Numbered from the stretch's first letter, positions 49,136-58,326 are shown. The stretch: DNA of 64,000 nt from Actinophytocola sp044466355 (GCF_044466355.1 NZ_JBITMQ010000011.1:1-64000); one strand, 5' to 3'. Notes: generated by a model from the letters alone, not told the origin. Program-made: numbers and translations.

Positions 49136-50169
49136 CGATCCTCGACGGGCTCGACCACCCGATCGTGCAGGCCCCGATGGCGGGTGGCGGGTCGACGCCC
49201 GAGCTGGTCGCGGCCGTGTCGAACGCGGGCGGGCTCGGGTTCCTCGCCGCCGGTTACCTGAGCGCCGACGCCGTGCGTGACCAGATCACCCGGACCCGCG
49301 CTCTGACGGACCAGCCGTTCGGACTCAACCTGTTCGTCCCCGAACGCACCAGGGTGGACGACGCGGCCGTGGCGGCGTACGCGGCCGAGCTGGCCGCGGA
49401 GGCCGACCGGTACGGCGTCGCGCTCGGCGACCCCGCCGGGGGCGACGACGACTGGGACGCGAAGCTGGCGCTCCTCGCGCGGGCGCACGTGCCGGTCGTC
49501 GGCTTCACGTTCGGCTGCCCGGCCGCCGACGTCATCGCCGAGGTGAAGCGGCACGGCTCCGAGGTGTTCGTGACCGTCACGTCCGCCGACGAGGCCCGCG
49601 AGGCCGTCGCCGCCGGTGCCGACGGGCTGGTCGTGCAGGGTCAGGAGGCGGGTGCCCACCGCGGCACCTTCACCAACGAGGGCGTCGACCACACCGGGCT
49701 GATTCCGTTGCTGCGCAAGGTGGCCGCCGTCGCAGGCGTGCCGCTGGTGGCCACCGGCGGGCTCGCGACCGGCGCGGACGTGGCGGCCGTGCTGGTCGCG
49801 GGTGCGGCCGCCGCGCAGCTGGGCACGATGTTCCTGCCCTGCCCGGAGAGCGGGGCGAACCCGCTCCACCTCGCCGCGCTCGCCGCCGGTGACACCGCCA
49901 CCGCCGTCACCCGCGCGTTCACCGGCCGGCCCGCACGCGGGCTGGTGAACCGCTTCCTGTCCGAGCACTCGGCAGCGGCCCCCGCGGCCTACCCGCACGT
50001 CCACCAGCTGACCCGGGACCTGCGGAAAGCGGGCGACCCGCAGGCCATGTCGCTGTGGGCAGGGCAGTCGTACGAGTTCGCCAGGCCGGTGCCCGCCGCG
50101 GACCTGGTGCGGGAACTGGCGGACGGGGCACGGACGGCACTGGCCGCCGCCGCACGGCGCTGGGCTTAG
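49132..50169 (+). CDS. Nitronate monooxygenase-family protein
   Basis: A 345-aa FMN-dependent TIM-barrel enzyme: HPIVQAPMAGGGSTPELVAA, GVPLVATGGLATGADVAAVL and QLGTMFLPCPESG. It has the class II NMO pattern with QGQEAGAHRG carrying the active-site histidine. It oxidises nitronates such as propionate 3-nitronate. The ATG overlaps the pabAB stop. Its last 250 bp are overlapped on the other strand by the DUF2156 gene. Confidence 0.88.
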   Translation: MTILDGLDHPIVQAPMAGGGSTPELVAAVSNAGGLGFLAAGYLSADAVRDQITRTRALTDQPFGLNLFVPERTRVDDAAVAAYAAELAAEADRYGVALGDPAGGDDDWDAKLALLARAHVPVVGFTFGCPAADVIAEVKRHGSEVFVTVTSADEAREAVAAGADGLVVQGQEAGAHRGTFTNEGVDHTGLIPLLRKVAAVAGVPLVATGGLATGADVAAVLVAGAAAAQLGTMFLPCPESGANPLHLAALAAGDTATAVTRAFTGRPARGLVNRFLSEHSAAAPAAYPHVHQLTRDLRKAGDPQAMSLWAGQSYEFARPVPAADLVRELADGARTALAAAARRWA

Positions 50170-51709
50170 CGAGATAGGCGCGCAGCACGGCCGCGCCGAT
50201 CCTCGGCAGGTCACCCGTACCGCGATACACCAGGTACAGGGGCTCGCGACGGGGCTGGAACTTCGCCTTGAACGCGTGCAGCGAGCCGAACCCGTACAGG
50301 GGCTCCACGAGCCTGCCCATGCCGTCCAGCACGCGCTGCACCGCGGACGCCCTGTGGTCACCGGTACGGACCAGCGGCGCGCCCGACAGCGACACCAGCT
50401 GGGCGCCCTCCTCCTGGAACGTCATGCAGGCCTCGGCGATCAGGAACTCGACCACCGGCCGGAAGCCGTCGGCCTTGCGGCGCATCATGTCGAGCGTCCA
50501 GCCGCGTGGTGTGCCGTCCTCGCTGAGGACCGGCAGCCAGGACGTGACGCCGTGGACCGTGCCGTCGGCGTCGACCGCGAGGCCGACGCGGACCCGCGGG
50601 TCCATGGCCTCGGTGACACCGCCGAGCGTGAACCCCAGCTCCGGGGTGCGCCTGCCGCGCAGCCAGCTCGCCGAGACCTCGCGGACCTGCCGGATGATCG
50701 CCGGGCTCTCGTCGGCCAGGGTGACCATGCGGAACGTGACGCCCTCCTTGGCGGCGCGGTTGCGGGCGGTGCGGACGTCCTGCCACTTCCTGCCGCGGAA
50801 CTCGAGGCCGGGCAGGTCGACGACGGTGTCCTCGGCGACCTGGACCCGCTTGGCGCCCACCGCGTCGGCGGTGTCGGCGGTGACGGAGAACCACGCGGGG
50901 ACGAGGCCTTCGCGGTCGCAGTACGCCGCGAACTCGGCCGGTGCCGTGCGTCGGAAGGATGCGGAGCCGACCGGGTCGCCGATAACGATCGCGACACCGT
51001 TGTGTCGCCGGAAGGCAACGTAACCGTCCACTCCGTACAGGTACTCGGTGCCCGGCCAGGTCGTCATCCACGACAGGGTGCCGCCGCCGTGGGTTTCGAG
51101 GAGTTCGACGGCGCGGTCGGAGCCGGTGACCTTCGCGGTGCGGCGGACGAACAGCGGGCCGAGCGGCAGCGCCACCGCGACGGCGACCAGGTGCACGACG
51201 TCGGCGAGGTGCCCGATCACGAACAGTGACCCGATGGCATAGGCGACGAGACCCGTCCGGGTCCAGAAACGCCACCGCGGGGCGAGGGTGGCGGTGCCGA
51301 CCGCGGCGGCGGCCAGGGCCCCGCCGGACGGGCCGACGTCGAGTGCCGACGTCAGCGCGCTGCCGGTCGCCGCGACCAGTGCGGCGGCCACCACAACCCC
51401 GGTGACGTGGCCGATCGACCAGACCAACGCCGCCCGCGCGGTGCCGAGCCGGTGCTCGGCGAACCCCACGAACGCGGCGAAACTCGCCAGCACCGCCACG
51501 TAGCACAATGGGGTGATCGCGAACGGCGCTCCGGTGAGGACGGTCCACCAACGCCCCTCCTGGAAGGCGGCGTAACCGTACGCAACGTGATCACCCCATG
51601 GGTGTTCCGCTACCTCGGTGACAAAAGTGCCAAGGAGGACGCCAAGGGTGGTTATGACGACGAGTCCGCCTACGGTGAACGGGTGACGGCGTAACACCTG
51701 GGTTGGCAC
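49919..51709 (-). CDS. DUF2156 aminoacyl-phosphatidylglycerol synthase-like membrane protein
   Basis: A 596-aa protein. Residues 1-175 hold about six helices of rhomboid-like type (HVTGVVVAAALVAATGSALT). Residues about 190-505 are the DUF2156 domain of lysyl-phosphatidylglycerol synthases (SWMTTWPGTEYLYGVDGYVA; GSLHAFKAKFQPRREPLYLV), lacking a LysRS module. The family end is near RIGAAVLRAYLAKP; the final 85 or so residues (Pro/Arg/Ala-rich) are antisense to the NMO gene, so a stop seems lost. GTG 51709 follows AAGGAGG. It likely decorates lipids with an amino acid. Confidence 0.82.
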   Translation of the reverse strand: MPTQVLRRHPFTVGGLVVITTLGVLLGTFVTEVAEHPWGDHVAYGYAAFQEGRWWTVLTGAPFAITPLCYVAVLASFAAFVGFAEHRLGTARAALVWSIGHVTGVVVAAALVAATGSALTSALDVGPSGGALAAAAVGTATLAPRWRFWTRTGLVAYAIGSLFVIGHLADVVHLVAVAVALPLGPLFVRRTAKVTGSDRAVELLETHGGGTLSWMTTWPGTEYLYGVDGYVAFRRHNGVAIVIGDPVGSASFRRTAPAEFAAYCDREGLVPAWFSVTADTADAVGAKRVQVAEDTVVDLPGLEFRGRKWQDVRTARNRAAKEGVTFRMVTLADESPAIIRQVREVSASWLRGRRTPELGFTLGGVTEAMDPRVRVGLAVDADGTVHGVTSWLPVLSEDGTPRGWTLDMMRRKADGFRPVVEFLIAEACMTFQEEGAQLVSLSGAPLVRTGDHRASAVQRVLDGMGRLVEPLYGFGSLHAFKAKFQPRREPLYLVYRGTGDLPRIGAAVLRAYLAKPSAVRRRPVPSVPRPPVPAPGPRRAPAWRTRTTALPTATWPAGRPLSAGPGSAGGRAGRPRGPLPSARTGSGSPARVRAGR

Positions 51710-51863
51710 GGTGTCCTCCTTGTTCGGCACACGAACAAGCCTCGCCCGGACCACGCGAGGAGGCACTGGCGCCACCACCCGGGTTCTGGGTAGGGCCAAC
51801 CCCCCGCTACCGTGAGTCTGATCTCGTCGACCGACCACTCAGGACACTTGGAAAGACACGCGA

Positions 51864-52562
51864 ATGAGCCGTTACATCCGGGCCTCGGTGGCCCTCGCCT
51901 CGGCAGTGGCCGGGGTCGTCCTGTTCGCCGCGCCTGCCTTCGCCCAGTCTGACGACGACCCGGTGTCGGGGGACGACCGGGCAACCGCCCACTCGGGCAA
52001 CGTGGTGGGGGAGAAGGACTGCGCCACGCTGTACCCGGGCAGCCACGAGGTCACGGCTGACCTGACCGCCACGGCCGACGGCGAGGGCGAGAACGGCACC
52101 TACCTCGACATCACGGCCGTCGCGGACGGCGTCGAGGTCCTCGGTGTGATCGTCAAGGGCGGCAACGCGTACAACCAGTACGACGTGACCGCCCTCGGCG
52201 ACCTGCCGTGGCTCGACCTGCACTCGCCGATCAACGCCAGCGGCAAGCCCGCCGCCATCAGCCACTGGTTCGCCTGCGGCATCGGTGAGAGCACGACGAC
52301 TCCCACCGAGCCCACCGAGACCACCACCACCACCACGACGACGACGGACGACTCGACGCCCGCCACGACGACCACCACGGGCGGCTCGGAGGTCAGCGGC
52401 ACCGAGACGACCACGACGTCCGCCGACGTCGCGCCCGCCGCGCAGGACGAGGACCTCGCCGCGACCGGCTTCAACGGCGGCTGGCTCGTCGCGCTCGCCG
52501 CGGGCCTGCTGCTCGCCGGTGGCGCGGTGCTGACGCTCCTGCGGATCCGCGCACGTAGCTGA
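51864..52562 (+). CDS. Secreted surface protein with LAxTG sortase signal
   Basis: A 232-aa protein: signal peptide (MSRYIRASVALASAVAGVVL ... AFA-QSD), a domain of about 110 residues with two cysteines (KDCATLYPGSHEVTADLTAT; HWFACGIGES) that probably form a disulfide, a Thr/Glu-rich stalk (about 140-195) and a cell-wall sorting signal LAATG followed by a helix and RIRARS. LAxTG is the class E sortase motif. It is divergent from the DUF2156 gene. Function unknown; the two-cysteine domain resembles other sortase-anchored actinobacterial proteins. Confidence 0.82.
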   Translation: MSRYIRASVALASAVAGVVLFAAPAFAQSDDDPVSGDDRATAHSGNVVGEKDCATLYPGSHEVTADLTATADGEGENGTYLDITAVADGVEVLGVIVKGGNAYNQYDVTALGDLPWLDLHSPINASGKPAAISHWFACGIGESTTTPTEPTETTTTTTTTTDDSTPATTTTTGGSEVSGTETTTTSADVAPAAQDEDLAATGFNGGWLVALAAGLLLAGGAVLTLLRIRARS

Positions 52563-52578
52563 CCCTTTCTCGACCACA

Positions 52579-52613
52579 CGGGACGCCTCCGAACCGGGGG
52601 CGTCCCGTTTTTT
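52579..52613 (+). terminator. Rho-independent terminator
   Basis: CGGGACGCC (52579-52587) pairs with GGCGTCCCG (52599-52607), followed by six T residues. It ends the sortase-substrate gene. Confidence 0.92.
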
Positions 52614-52640
52614 GTCGGTGGCCCGTGTCATGGTGTCGGC

Positions 52641-53999
52641 ATGACAGAACTTCCGGCGTGGCTGCGGCAGGGGGTCGACGCGATCTCCGCCTGGCAGGAC
52701 TCGTTCGCGTCCTTCGAGACGCACCCGAGTCAGCACGTCGACCCCGACGCGTTCAAGGCCGGTTTCGAGGAGCTGGTCGACCGGCTGGGCGCGGCCAACT
52801 ACCCGTACTTCCACCCGGACTACGCCGGGCAGATGCTCAAGCCGCCGCACCCGGTCGCGGTCGCCGGCTACCTGACGGCCATGCTGGTCAACCCCAACAA
52901 CCACGCCGACGACGGCGGCGCGGCCACGTCCAGGATGGAACGTGAGGTCGTCGCCGAGCTGGCGGCGATGTTCGGGTTACCGCAGCACCTCGGCCACCTC
53001 ACCGGTGGCGGCACGGTCGCGAACCTGGAGGCGCTGTTCGTCGCGCGGGAGTCCCATCCCGGGCGCGGGGTGGCCTACAGCGCGGACGCGCACTACACGC
53101 ACGCCCGCATGTGCCACCTGCTCGGTCTGGAGGCGCACCCGGTGCCCGTCGACGCGGCGGGCCGGATGTCGATGCCCGCGCTCGCGGAGCTGCTGGCGAC
53201 CGGCGCGGTGGGCACGGTCGTCCTGACCGCGGGCACGACCGGTCTGGGCGTGGTCGACCCGATCGACGAGGCACTGGCGCTGCGGGACCGCTACGGGGTC
53301 CGGTTACACGTCGACGCCGCGTACGGCGGGTTCTACACGCTGCTGCCGGACCTGGCGGACGCGGCGGCGTTCCGCGCCATCGGCCGGTGCGACTCGGTGG
53401 TCGTCGACCCGCACAAGCACGGGTTACAGCCGTACGGCTGCGGTGCCGTGCTGTTCGCCGACCCGTCGGTGGCGCGGTACTACCACCACGACTCGCCGTA
53501 CACCTACTTCACCGAGTCCGACCTGCACCTCGGCGAGATCAGCCTGGAGTGCTCACGGCCGGGTGCCGCGGCCGCCGCGCTGTGGCTGACGCTGCGGGTG
53601 CTCGGCACGCAGGGGCTGCGGCAGGTACTGGCGGCGAACCGGCGCGCGGCCGAGGGGTGGGCGTCCCTGCTGGCCGAGTCGGAGGCGCTCACGCTGTACC
53701 AGGAGCCCGCACTCGACATCGTCACGTACTTCCCGGCACGGGACACGCTGTCCGGAGTCGACGCGGCGACCGCGCACGTGCTGACCCGGGGCATGAACGC
53801 GTCCCGCGACCCGGTGTTCCTGAGCGTGCTGCGCATGCCGGCCGACGCGTTCGCCGCCCGGGGGCACACCGTCACCGCGGACGCCGACGGGGCGCGGGTG
53901 CTGCGCAGCGTGCTGATGAAACCCGAGTCCGAGCAGCGGGTGCCGCGATTACACGAGCTGGTCACCGGGCTGGCGGCGGGAGCGCCGGGTGCTCGCTGA
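52641..53999 (+). CDS. PLP-dependent group II decarboxylase
   Basis: A 452-aa pyridoxal-phosphate enzyme: NPNNHADDGGAATSRMEREV, GHLTGGGTVANLEALFVARE, HVDAAYGGFY with the PLP aspartate, and the Schiff-base lysine in VVVDPHKHGLQPYGCG. It belongs to the glutamate/aromatic-amino-acid/tyrosine decarboxylase group; His in place of the aromatic residue at some positions leaves the substrate open. The next gene overlaps by 11 bp. Confidence 0.87.
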   Translation: MTELPAWLRQGVDAISAWQDSFASFETHPSQHVDPDAFKAGFEELVDRLGAANYPYFHPDYAGQMLKPPHPVAVAGYLTAMLVNPNNHADDGGAATSRMEREVVAELAAMFGLPQHLGHLTGGGTVANLEALFVARESHPGRGVAYSADAHYTHARMCHLLGLEAHPVPVDAAGRMSMPALAELLATGAVGTVVLTAGTTGLGVVDPIDEALALRDRYGVRLHVDAAYGGFYTLLPDLADAAAFRAIGRCDSVVVDPHKHGLQPYGCGAVLFADPSVARYYHHDSPYTYFTESDLHLGEISLECSRPGAAAAALWLTLRVLGTQGLRQVLAANRRAAEGWASLLAESEALTLYQEPALDIVTYFPARDTLSGVDAATAHVLTRGMNASRDPVFLSVLRMPADAFAARGHTVTADADGARVLRSVLMKPESEQRVPRLHELVTGLAAGAPGAR

Positions 54000-54810
54000 C
54001 GTCCTGCCGTACCTGTCCTGCCCGCACTGCTCGGCGGAGCTGGTCCTGGTCGGCGGGTCGGTGCGCTGCGGGTCCGGGCACGCGTTCGACGTGGCACGGC
54101 AGGGGTACGTGACCCTGTTGCTGGGCAAGGCGGCCGTGGCGGGCGACAGCGCGGAGATGGTGGCGGCGCGGGAGGAGTTCCTGTCCGCCGGGCACTACGC
54201 GCCGATCGTCGACGCGGTCGTGGCCGCGTGCGCGGGGGTGGGCTGCGTGCTCGACCTGGGTGCCGGCACCGGCCACTACCTCGCCGCGGTGCTCGACGCG
54301 TCGCCGGACCGGGTGGGCATCGCGCTCGAGATCGCCAAGCCCGCGCTGCGGCGGGCGGCCCGTGCCCACGCACGTCTCGGTGCGGTGGGCGCGGACACGT
54401 GGCGGCGGCTGCCGGTGCGGGACGGTGCGGTCGCGGTTGCGCTCAACGTGTTCGCGCCGCGCAACGCGGCCGAGATCGCGCGGGTGCTGGCGCCGGACGG
54501 GCGGCTCGTGGTGGTGGCGCCGACGGCCGCGCACCTCGGCGAGCTGGTGTCCGGGTTGGGCCTGCTGACCGTGGCCGAGGACAAGGCGGCCAGGGTCACG
54601 GCGTCGCTGCCCGGGTTCACGGTGTCCGAACAGGACCCCCGTGAGTTCGTGATGTCCTTGGTGCACAAGGAGGTGCTGGCCCTGGTGGGGATGGGGCCGA
54701 GCGCGTGGCACGTCGACGCCGAGGCGTTGGCGGCGAAGGTGGCGGAACTGCCGTCGCCGGTGCGGGTGACCGCGTCGGTGACGGTGACGACGTACGTGAA
54801 AGGGGAGTGA
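53989..54810 (+). CDS. RlmA-like 23S rRNA (guanine-N1)-methyltransferase
   Basis: A 273-aa protein with an N-terminal zinc knuckle (YLSCPHCSAELVL, SVRCGSGHAFDVARQGYVTL) and a SAM domain (VLDLGAGTGHYLAAVLD, then GIALEIAKPALRRAARAH). This is the layout of RlmA(I/II), which methylates G745/G748 in 23S rRNA and in producers can confer macrolide/tylosin resistance. The start may be the GTG at 53989 overlapping the decarboxylase gene. A resistance role here is not indicated by neighbours. Confidence 0.86.
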   Translation: MLADVLPYLSCPHCSAELVLVGGSVRCGSGHAFDVARQGYVTLLLGKAAVAGDSAEMVAAREEFLSAGHYAPIVDAVVAACAGVGCVLDLGAGTGHYLAAVLDASPDRVGIALEIAKPALRRAARAHARLGAVGADTWRRLPVRDGAVAVALNVFAPRNAAEIARVLAPDGRLVVVAPTAAHLGELVSGLGLLTVAEDKAARVTASLPGFTVSEQDPREFVMSLVHKEVLALVGMGPSAWHVDAEALAAKVAELPSPVRVTASVTVTTYVKGE

Positions 54811-56048
54811 TGGTCCGGTACGCGATCGTCGGGGCGGGACAACGCGGCGCCGGGTACGCGGCGTGGGCGGGCAGGCACGCCGACCGCGCGCAGGTGGTGG
54901 CGGTGGCCGAGCCGCGCGCGAGCAGGCGCGAGCGGCTTGCCGGCGAGCACGGCGCGCCGCACGTGTTCGCGTCGTGGCAGGAGCTGGCCGCGGCACCGCG
55001 GCTGGCGGACGCGGCCATCGTGTCCACACAGGACGCGGACCACGTCGAGCCCGCGATCGCGTTGGCGCGCAAGGGATACCACCTGCTGGTGGAGAAGCCG
55101 CTGGCGCCGACGCCCGAGGAGTGCACCCGGCTGGTCGACGCGGTCACCGAGGCGGGGGTGCTGTTCGCGGTGTGCCACGTGCTGCGCTACCGCCCCTACA
55201 CGCGGCTGGTGAAGCAGCTCGTCGACGACGGCCGGATCGGGGACGTCGTGAGCGTGCGGCACCTGGAACCGGTGGGGCACTGGCACTACGCGCACTCGTA
55301 CGTGCGGGGCAACTGGCGCCGCACGGACCTGGCGTCGTTCATGCTGCTGGCGAAGTCGGGCCACGACATCGACTGGCTGCGGCACATCGTCGGCAAGCCG
55401 GTGGAGCGGGTGTCGAGCTTCGGCTCGTTGCGTCACTTCACCCCGGACCAGGCGCCGGCGGGCGCGGCGGCCCGCTGCCTGGACTGCGCGGTGGAGTCGA
55501 CGTGCCCGTACTCGGCGACGCGCCTGTACCTGGGCATGGTCCGCGCGGGCCGCACCGGCTGGCCGGTGAGCGTGCTGACCGACGACGTGAGCGAGGCGTC
55601 GGTGACCAGGGCGTTGCGGGAGGGCCCGTACGGCCGGTGTGTCTACGGGTCCGACAACGACGTGGTGGACCACCAGGTGGTGGCGATGGAGTTCGCGGGC
55701 GGCACGACGGCGACGTTCACGATGACCGCGTTCACCCCGCACCTCGACCGCCAGACGCAGATCTTCGGCACCCGCGGCTTCCTGGACGGCGACGGCACCC
55801 GGGTCCGGTTGCACGACTTCCTCACCGGCACGACCGAGGTGCTGACGGCGTCGAGCACCGGCCTGGACACCGAGTCGGGCCACTCGGGCGGTGACGCCGG
55901 CCTGATGGACGCGTTCACCACCGCGGTGGCCACCGGCGACAGCGGCCCCATCCTGTCCGGACCGGCGGAGTCACTGGAGTCGCACCTGACGGTGTTCGCG
56001 GCGGAACGAGCCCGCCTGTCCGGCACGGTGGAGCGGGTCTCGCTCTGA
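54810..56048 (+). CDS. Gfo/Idh/MocA-family oxidoreductase
   Basis: A 412-aa NAD(P)-dependent oxidoreductase: VRYAIVGAGQRGAGYAAWAG, the EKPLAPTPEECTRLVDA loop with catalytic Lys, and the YAHSYVRGNWRR/AKSGHDIDWLRH region. A cysteine cluster (ARCLDCAVESTCPYSA) in the C-terminal domain looks like a structural metal site seen in one Gfo/Idh subgroup. The ATG shares a base with the previous stop. It likely acts on a sugar or inositol; which is unknown. Confidence 0.87.
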   Translation: MVRYAIVGAGQRGAGYAAWAGRHADRAQVVAVAEPRASRRERLAGEHGAPHVFASWQELAAAPRLADAAIVSTQDADHVEPAIALARKGYHLLVEKPLAPTPEECTRLVDAVTEAGVLFAVCHVLRYRPYTRLVKQLVDDGRIGDVVSVRHLEPVGHWHYAHSYVRGNWRRTDLASFMLLAKSGHDIDWLRHIVGKPVERVSSFGSLRHFTPDQAPAGAAARCLDCAVESTCPYSATRLYLGMVRAGRTGWPVSVLTDDVSEASVTRALREGPYGRCVYGSDNDVVDHQVVAMEFAGGTTATFTMTAFTPHLDRQTQIFGTRGFLDGDGTRVRLHDFLTGTTEVLTASSTGLDTESGHSGGDAGLMDAFTTAVATGDSGPILSGPAESLESHLTVFAAERARLSGTVERVSL

Positions 56049-56135
56049 CGTCCAGGGGCCGTCGGGGAACCTTCCGCTTCGTTCGCCGGTCGAAGCGGCC
56101 TCTACTGTGAGACGACCAGCCGGAGAGGACCCGCC

Positions 56136-56516
56136 ATGCAGGTGCGCTACAACCCCGCCCTTCCGATCGTGTTCCTCGTGCTCGGGGTGAGCAACACGAT
56201 GCTCGGCCTGCTCATGCTGCGGACCGGCGGTTCGGCGTGGACGTCGCTGCTCGTCGGCCCGTTGTTCACGGTGATCGGGCTGCTGCAGCTGACCCGCACC
56301 TACTTCGAGTTCGATCCGGCGACCAGGACCATCGCCCTCAAGTCTCTCGTGGGCCCGGTCGTGCGGCGGTTCGGCGGCGCGGTGGGCGGTGCGTTGCACG
56401 TCGACGGCAACCGGATCCTCTGGACCCGGCCTGACGGGCAGGTGCGGAAGGTGCCCGTCAGCCGGTACCTGGCCCGGGGGGACCAGTGGCGTGCGGTCAT
56501 CGGCCAGGTCGCCTGA
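56136..56516 (+). CDS. Small membrane protein, hypothetical
   Basis: A 126-aa protein with two N-terminal helices (ALPIVFLVLGVSNTMLGLLM; TSLLVGPLFTVIGLLQLTRT) and a soluble PH-like C-terminal half (YFEFDPATRTIALKSL, KVPVSRYLARGDQWRAVIGQ). GGAGAGG precedes the ATG and TACTGT (56103-56108) could be the -10. I do not recognise its function. A long palindromic element follows. Confidence 0.7.
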   Translation: MQVRYNPALPIVFLVLGVSNTMLGLLMLRTGGSAWTSLLVGPLFTVIGLLQLTRTYFEFDPATRTIALKSLVGPVVRRFGGAVGGALHVDGNRILWTRPDGQVRKVPVSRYLARGDQWRAVIGQVA

Positions 56517-56530
56517 CCGCACGCCACCCT

Positions 56531-56693
56531 GTGCCCCGTCCGCGCGGGGTGGGCACGGTTCTCCGCGGCCCAGGCGGCCGCTGGCGGCGTTGCCGGAAAG
56601 CCCAAGTACACCCAGTACGAGCGGCTTCCCGGCGCCTTGCCAGCGACCACCTGGATCCACGGACAACCGACCCACCCCACGCGGACGGGGCAC
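56531..56693. repeat. Palindromic element with 23-bp terminal inverted repeats
   Basis: Outer arms GTGCCCCGTCCGCGCGGGG-TGGG (56531-56553) and its complement at 56671-56693 differ by one base. An inner stem, GCTGGC...GCCGGAAAGCC (56580-56602) with GGCTTCCCGGC...GCCAGC (56623-56644), surrounds an unpaired CAAGTACACCCAGTACGA core. It fills the space between convergent genes. It could be a MITE-like repeat, a structured RNA or a terminator. Confidence 0.7.
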
Positions 56694-56697
56694 AGCG

Positions 56698-58272
56698 TCA
56701 CCAGTCGATCTTCGGGGAGCGGTAGAAGTCGATCCCCATGGCCTCCCAGCGCGGGGCCTGGTCGGCGAGGCGGCTCCGCATCGACTCCCAGTCGTGCGTG
56801 GACCACGGTGACCAGCCCAGTTCGGCGAGCACCGGCAGCCTCGGGAACGCCATGAACTCGATGTGGTCGCTGTTCTCCAGCGTCTCCGACCACAGCGCGG
56901 CCTCGACACCGAGCACGGCCGACTCCGGCACACCCTGCACGAACGTGCCCGGGTTCCAGTCGTACGCGTCGTCCACCTCGGTGAAGCCCGCCCACGACAG
57001 GCCCAGCGGCGTGTTCTCGTCGTACTTCATGTCCATGTAGGCCTTGCTGGCCGGGGACATCAGCACCTTGTGCCCGCGGGCCGCGCCGTCGGCCACCAGG
57101 TCGTTCGTGTTCGTCGTGCCCCAGTACTGGGCGACGGCCGAAGTCGGCGGGGTGGCCTTCAGGTACTCGTGCCAGCCGAGCAGCTGCTTGCCGGTCGCCT
57201 CGACCATCGGGAACACGCGGTCGAAGAACTTGATGAAGTCCGGGTCCGTCGTCGAGTGGGCCTCGTCGCCGCCCAGGTGCAGGTACGGGCCGGGGGTCAG
57301 CTCCGCCACCTCGGTGATCACGTCCCGCACGAACTGGTACGTGATCTCCTTGTCGATGCACAGCGAGCTGAAACCGACCTCGATCCCGGTGTAGAGCGGC
57401 GGGGCCACCCCGTCACAGTTCAGCTCCGCGTACGACGCCAGCGCGGCGTTCGTGTGGCCCGGCATGTCGATCTCCGGGACGACCGTGATGTTGCGGGCCG
57501 CCGCGTACGACACGAGGTCCCGGTACTGGGCCTTCGTGTAGTACCCGCCCGGGCCGCCGCCGACCTCCGTCGAGCCGCCGTACGTCGCCAGGCGCGGCCA
57601 GCTGGAGATCTCGATCCGCCAGCCCTGGTCGTCCGCGAGGTGCAGGTGCAGGTGGTTGATCTTGTACAGCGCGAGCTGGTCGATGTAGGTCTTCACCTCG
57701 TCCGGGGTGAAGAAGTGCCGCGCCACGTCGAGGTGTGCGCCGCGGTAGGCGAACCGCGGGTGGTCGACGATCTTCCCGGCGGGCACTACCCACGGACCGC
57801 GCTGCTTCGTGCGGGACTCCACCGTGGCGGGAAGCAGCTGACGCAGCGTCTGCACACCCGTGAAGAGCCCCGCCGGGGTCCGTGCCTTCAGCGACACGCC
57901 CCGCCGGTCGACCGACAGTTCGTAACCCTCGGTGCCCAACCGGGCGGGGACGTACCCCAGCGACAGGTCGATGCCACTGCCCTGGCGACGGTCCGTCACC
58001 ACCGGCAGCCGGTACCCGGTCGACGGCCGCAGCACGCCCGCCAGGAAGTTCCCGACGCCCTTCGCTGCGCGGTCGACGGTGATCGCCGTGTCGGACGTGA
58101 TGGTGAAACCGCCGCCGTGGCGGTCAGGTGTGACCGACACAGGGGCCGGTATCACCTGGGTCATGCGGGACTCCTCCGAGGTGGTGGCCGACGCGGGAAC
58201 GCCGGCGCCGAGCACGGCCATGCCGCCGATGGCCAGTAGGGACACGAGACGGGATGCGAGCGACCTGGACAC
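56698..58272 (-). CDS. Secreted beta-N-acetylhexosaminidase (GH20)
   Basis: A 524-aa exported enzyme (signal MSRSLASRLVSLLAIGGMAV, cleavage near ASA-TTS). It has a GH20b domain (about 40-160), then the GH20 barrel with HLHLADDQGWRIEI, VPEIDMPGHTNAAL and the catalytic pair in YLHLGGDEAHSTTD, and LGWSPW near the end. It releases N-acetylglucosamine from chitin oligosaccharides. GTG 58272 follows GGGAGG. DasR-like sites lie directly upstream, and the transport genes are upstream on the same strand. Confidence 0.92.
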   Translation of the reverse strand: MSRSLASRLVSLLAIGGMAVLGAGVPASATTSEESRMTQVIPAPVSVTPDRHGGGFTITSDTAITVDRAAKGVGNFLAGVLRPSTGYRLPVVTDRRQGSGIDLSLGYVPARLGTEGYELSVDRRGVSLKARTPAGLFTGVQTLRQLLPATVESRTKQRGPWVVPAGKIVDHPRFAYRGAHLDVARHFFTPDEVKTYIDQLALYKINHLHLHLADDQGWRIEISSWPRLATYGGSTEVGGGPGGYYTKAQYRDLVSYAAARNITVVPEIDMPGHTNAALASYAELNCDGVAPPLYTGIEVGFSSLCIDKEITYQFVRDVITEVAELTPGPYLHLGGDEAHSTTDPDFIKFFDRVFPMVEATGKQLLGWHEYLKATPPTSAVAQYWGTTNTNDLVADGAARGHKVLMSPASKAYMDMKYDENTPLGLSWAGFTEVDDAYDWNPGTFVQGVPESAVLGVEAALWSETLENSDHIEFMAFPRLPVLAELGWSPWSTHDWESMRSRLADQAPRWEAMGIDFYRSPKIDW

Positions 58273-58284
58273 GAGATCCTCCCG

Positions 58285-58323
58285 AATGGTTCGGACCTTC
58301 AGGTCTAACTGGTCCAGACCACC
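58285..58323. promoter_or_regulatory. DasR-like operator cluster before GH20 gene
   Basis: ACTGGTCCAGACCACC (58308-58323) matches 13 of 16 bases of the dre consensus ACTGGTCTAGACCAGT. AATGGTTCGGACCTTC (58285-58300) is a second, weaker site. Both lie within 52 bp upstream of the hexosaminidase start. Confidence 0.75.
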
Positions 58324-58326
58324 AGG

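Noticed and set aside
53989..54810. Antibiotic self-resistance methyltransferase signalling a biosynthetic cluster
   Set aside because: RlmA-like enzymes are also housekeeping; no polyketide, peptide or aminoglycoside genes lie nearby.
54276..55883. A 535-codon minus-strand open frame
   Set aside because: Antisense to the RlmA-like and Gfo/Idh genes, both with complete cofactor motifs.
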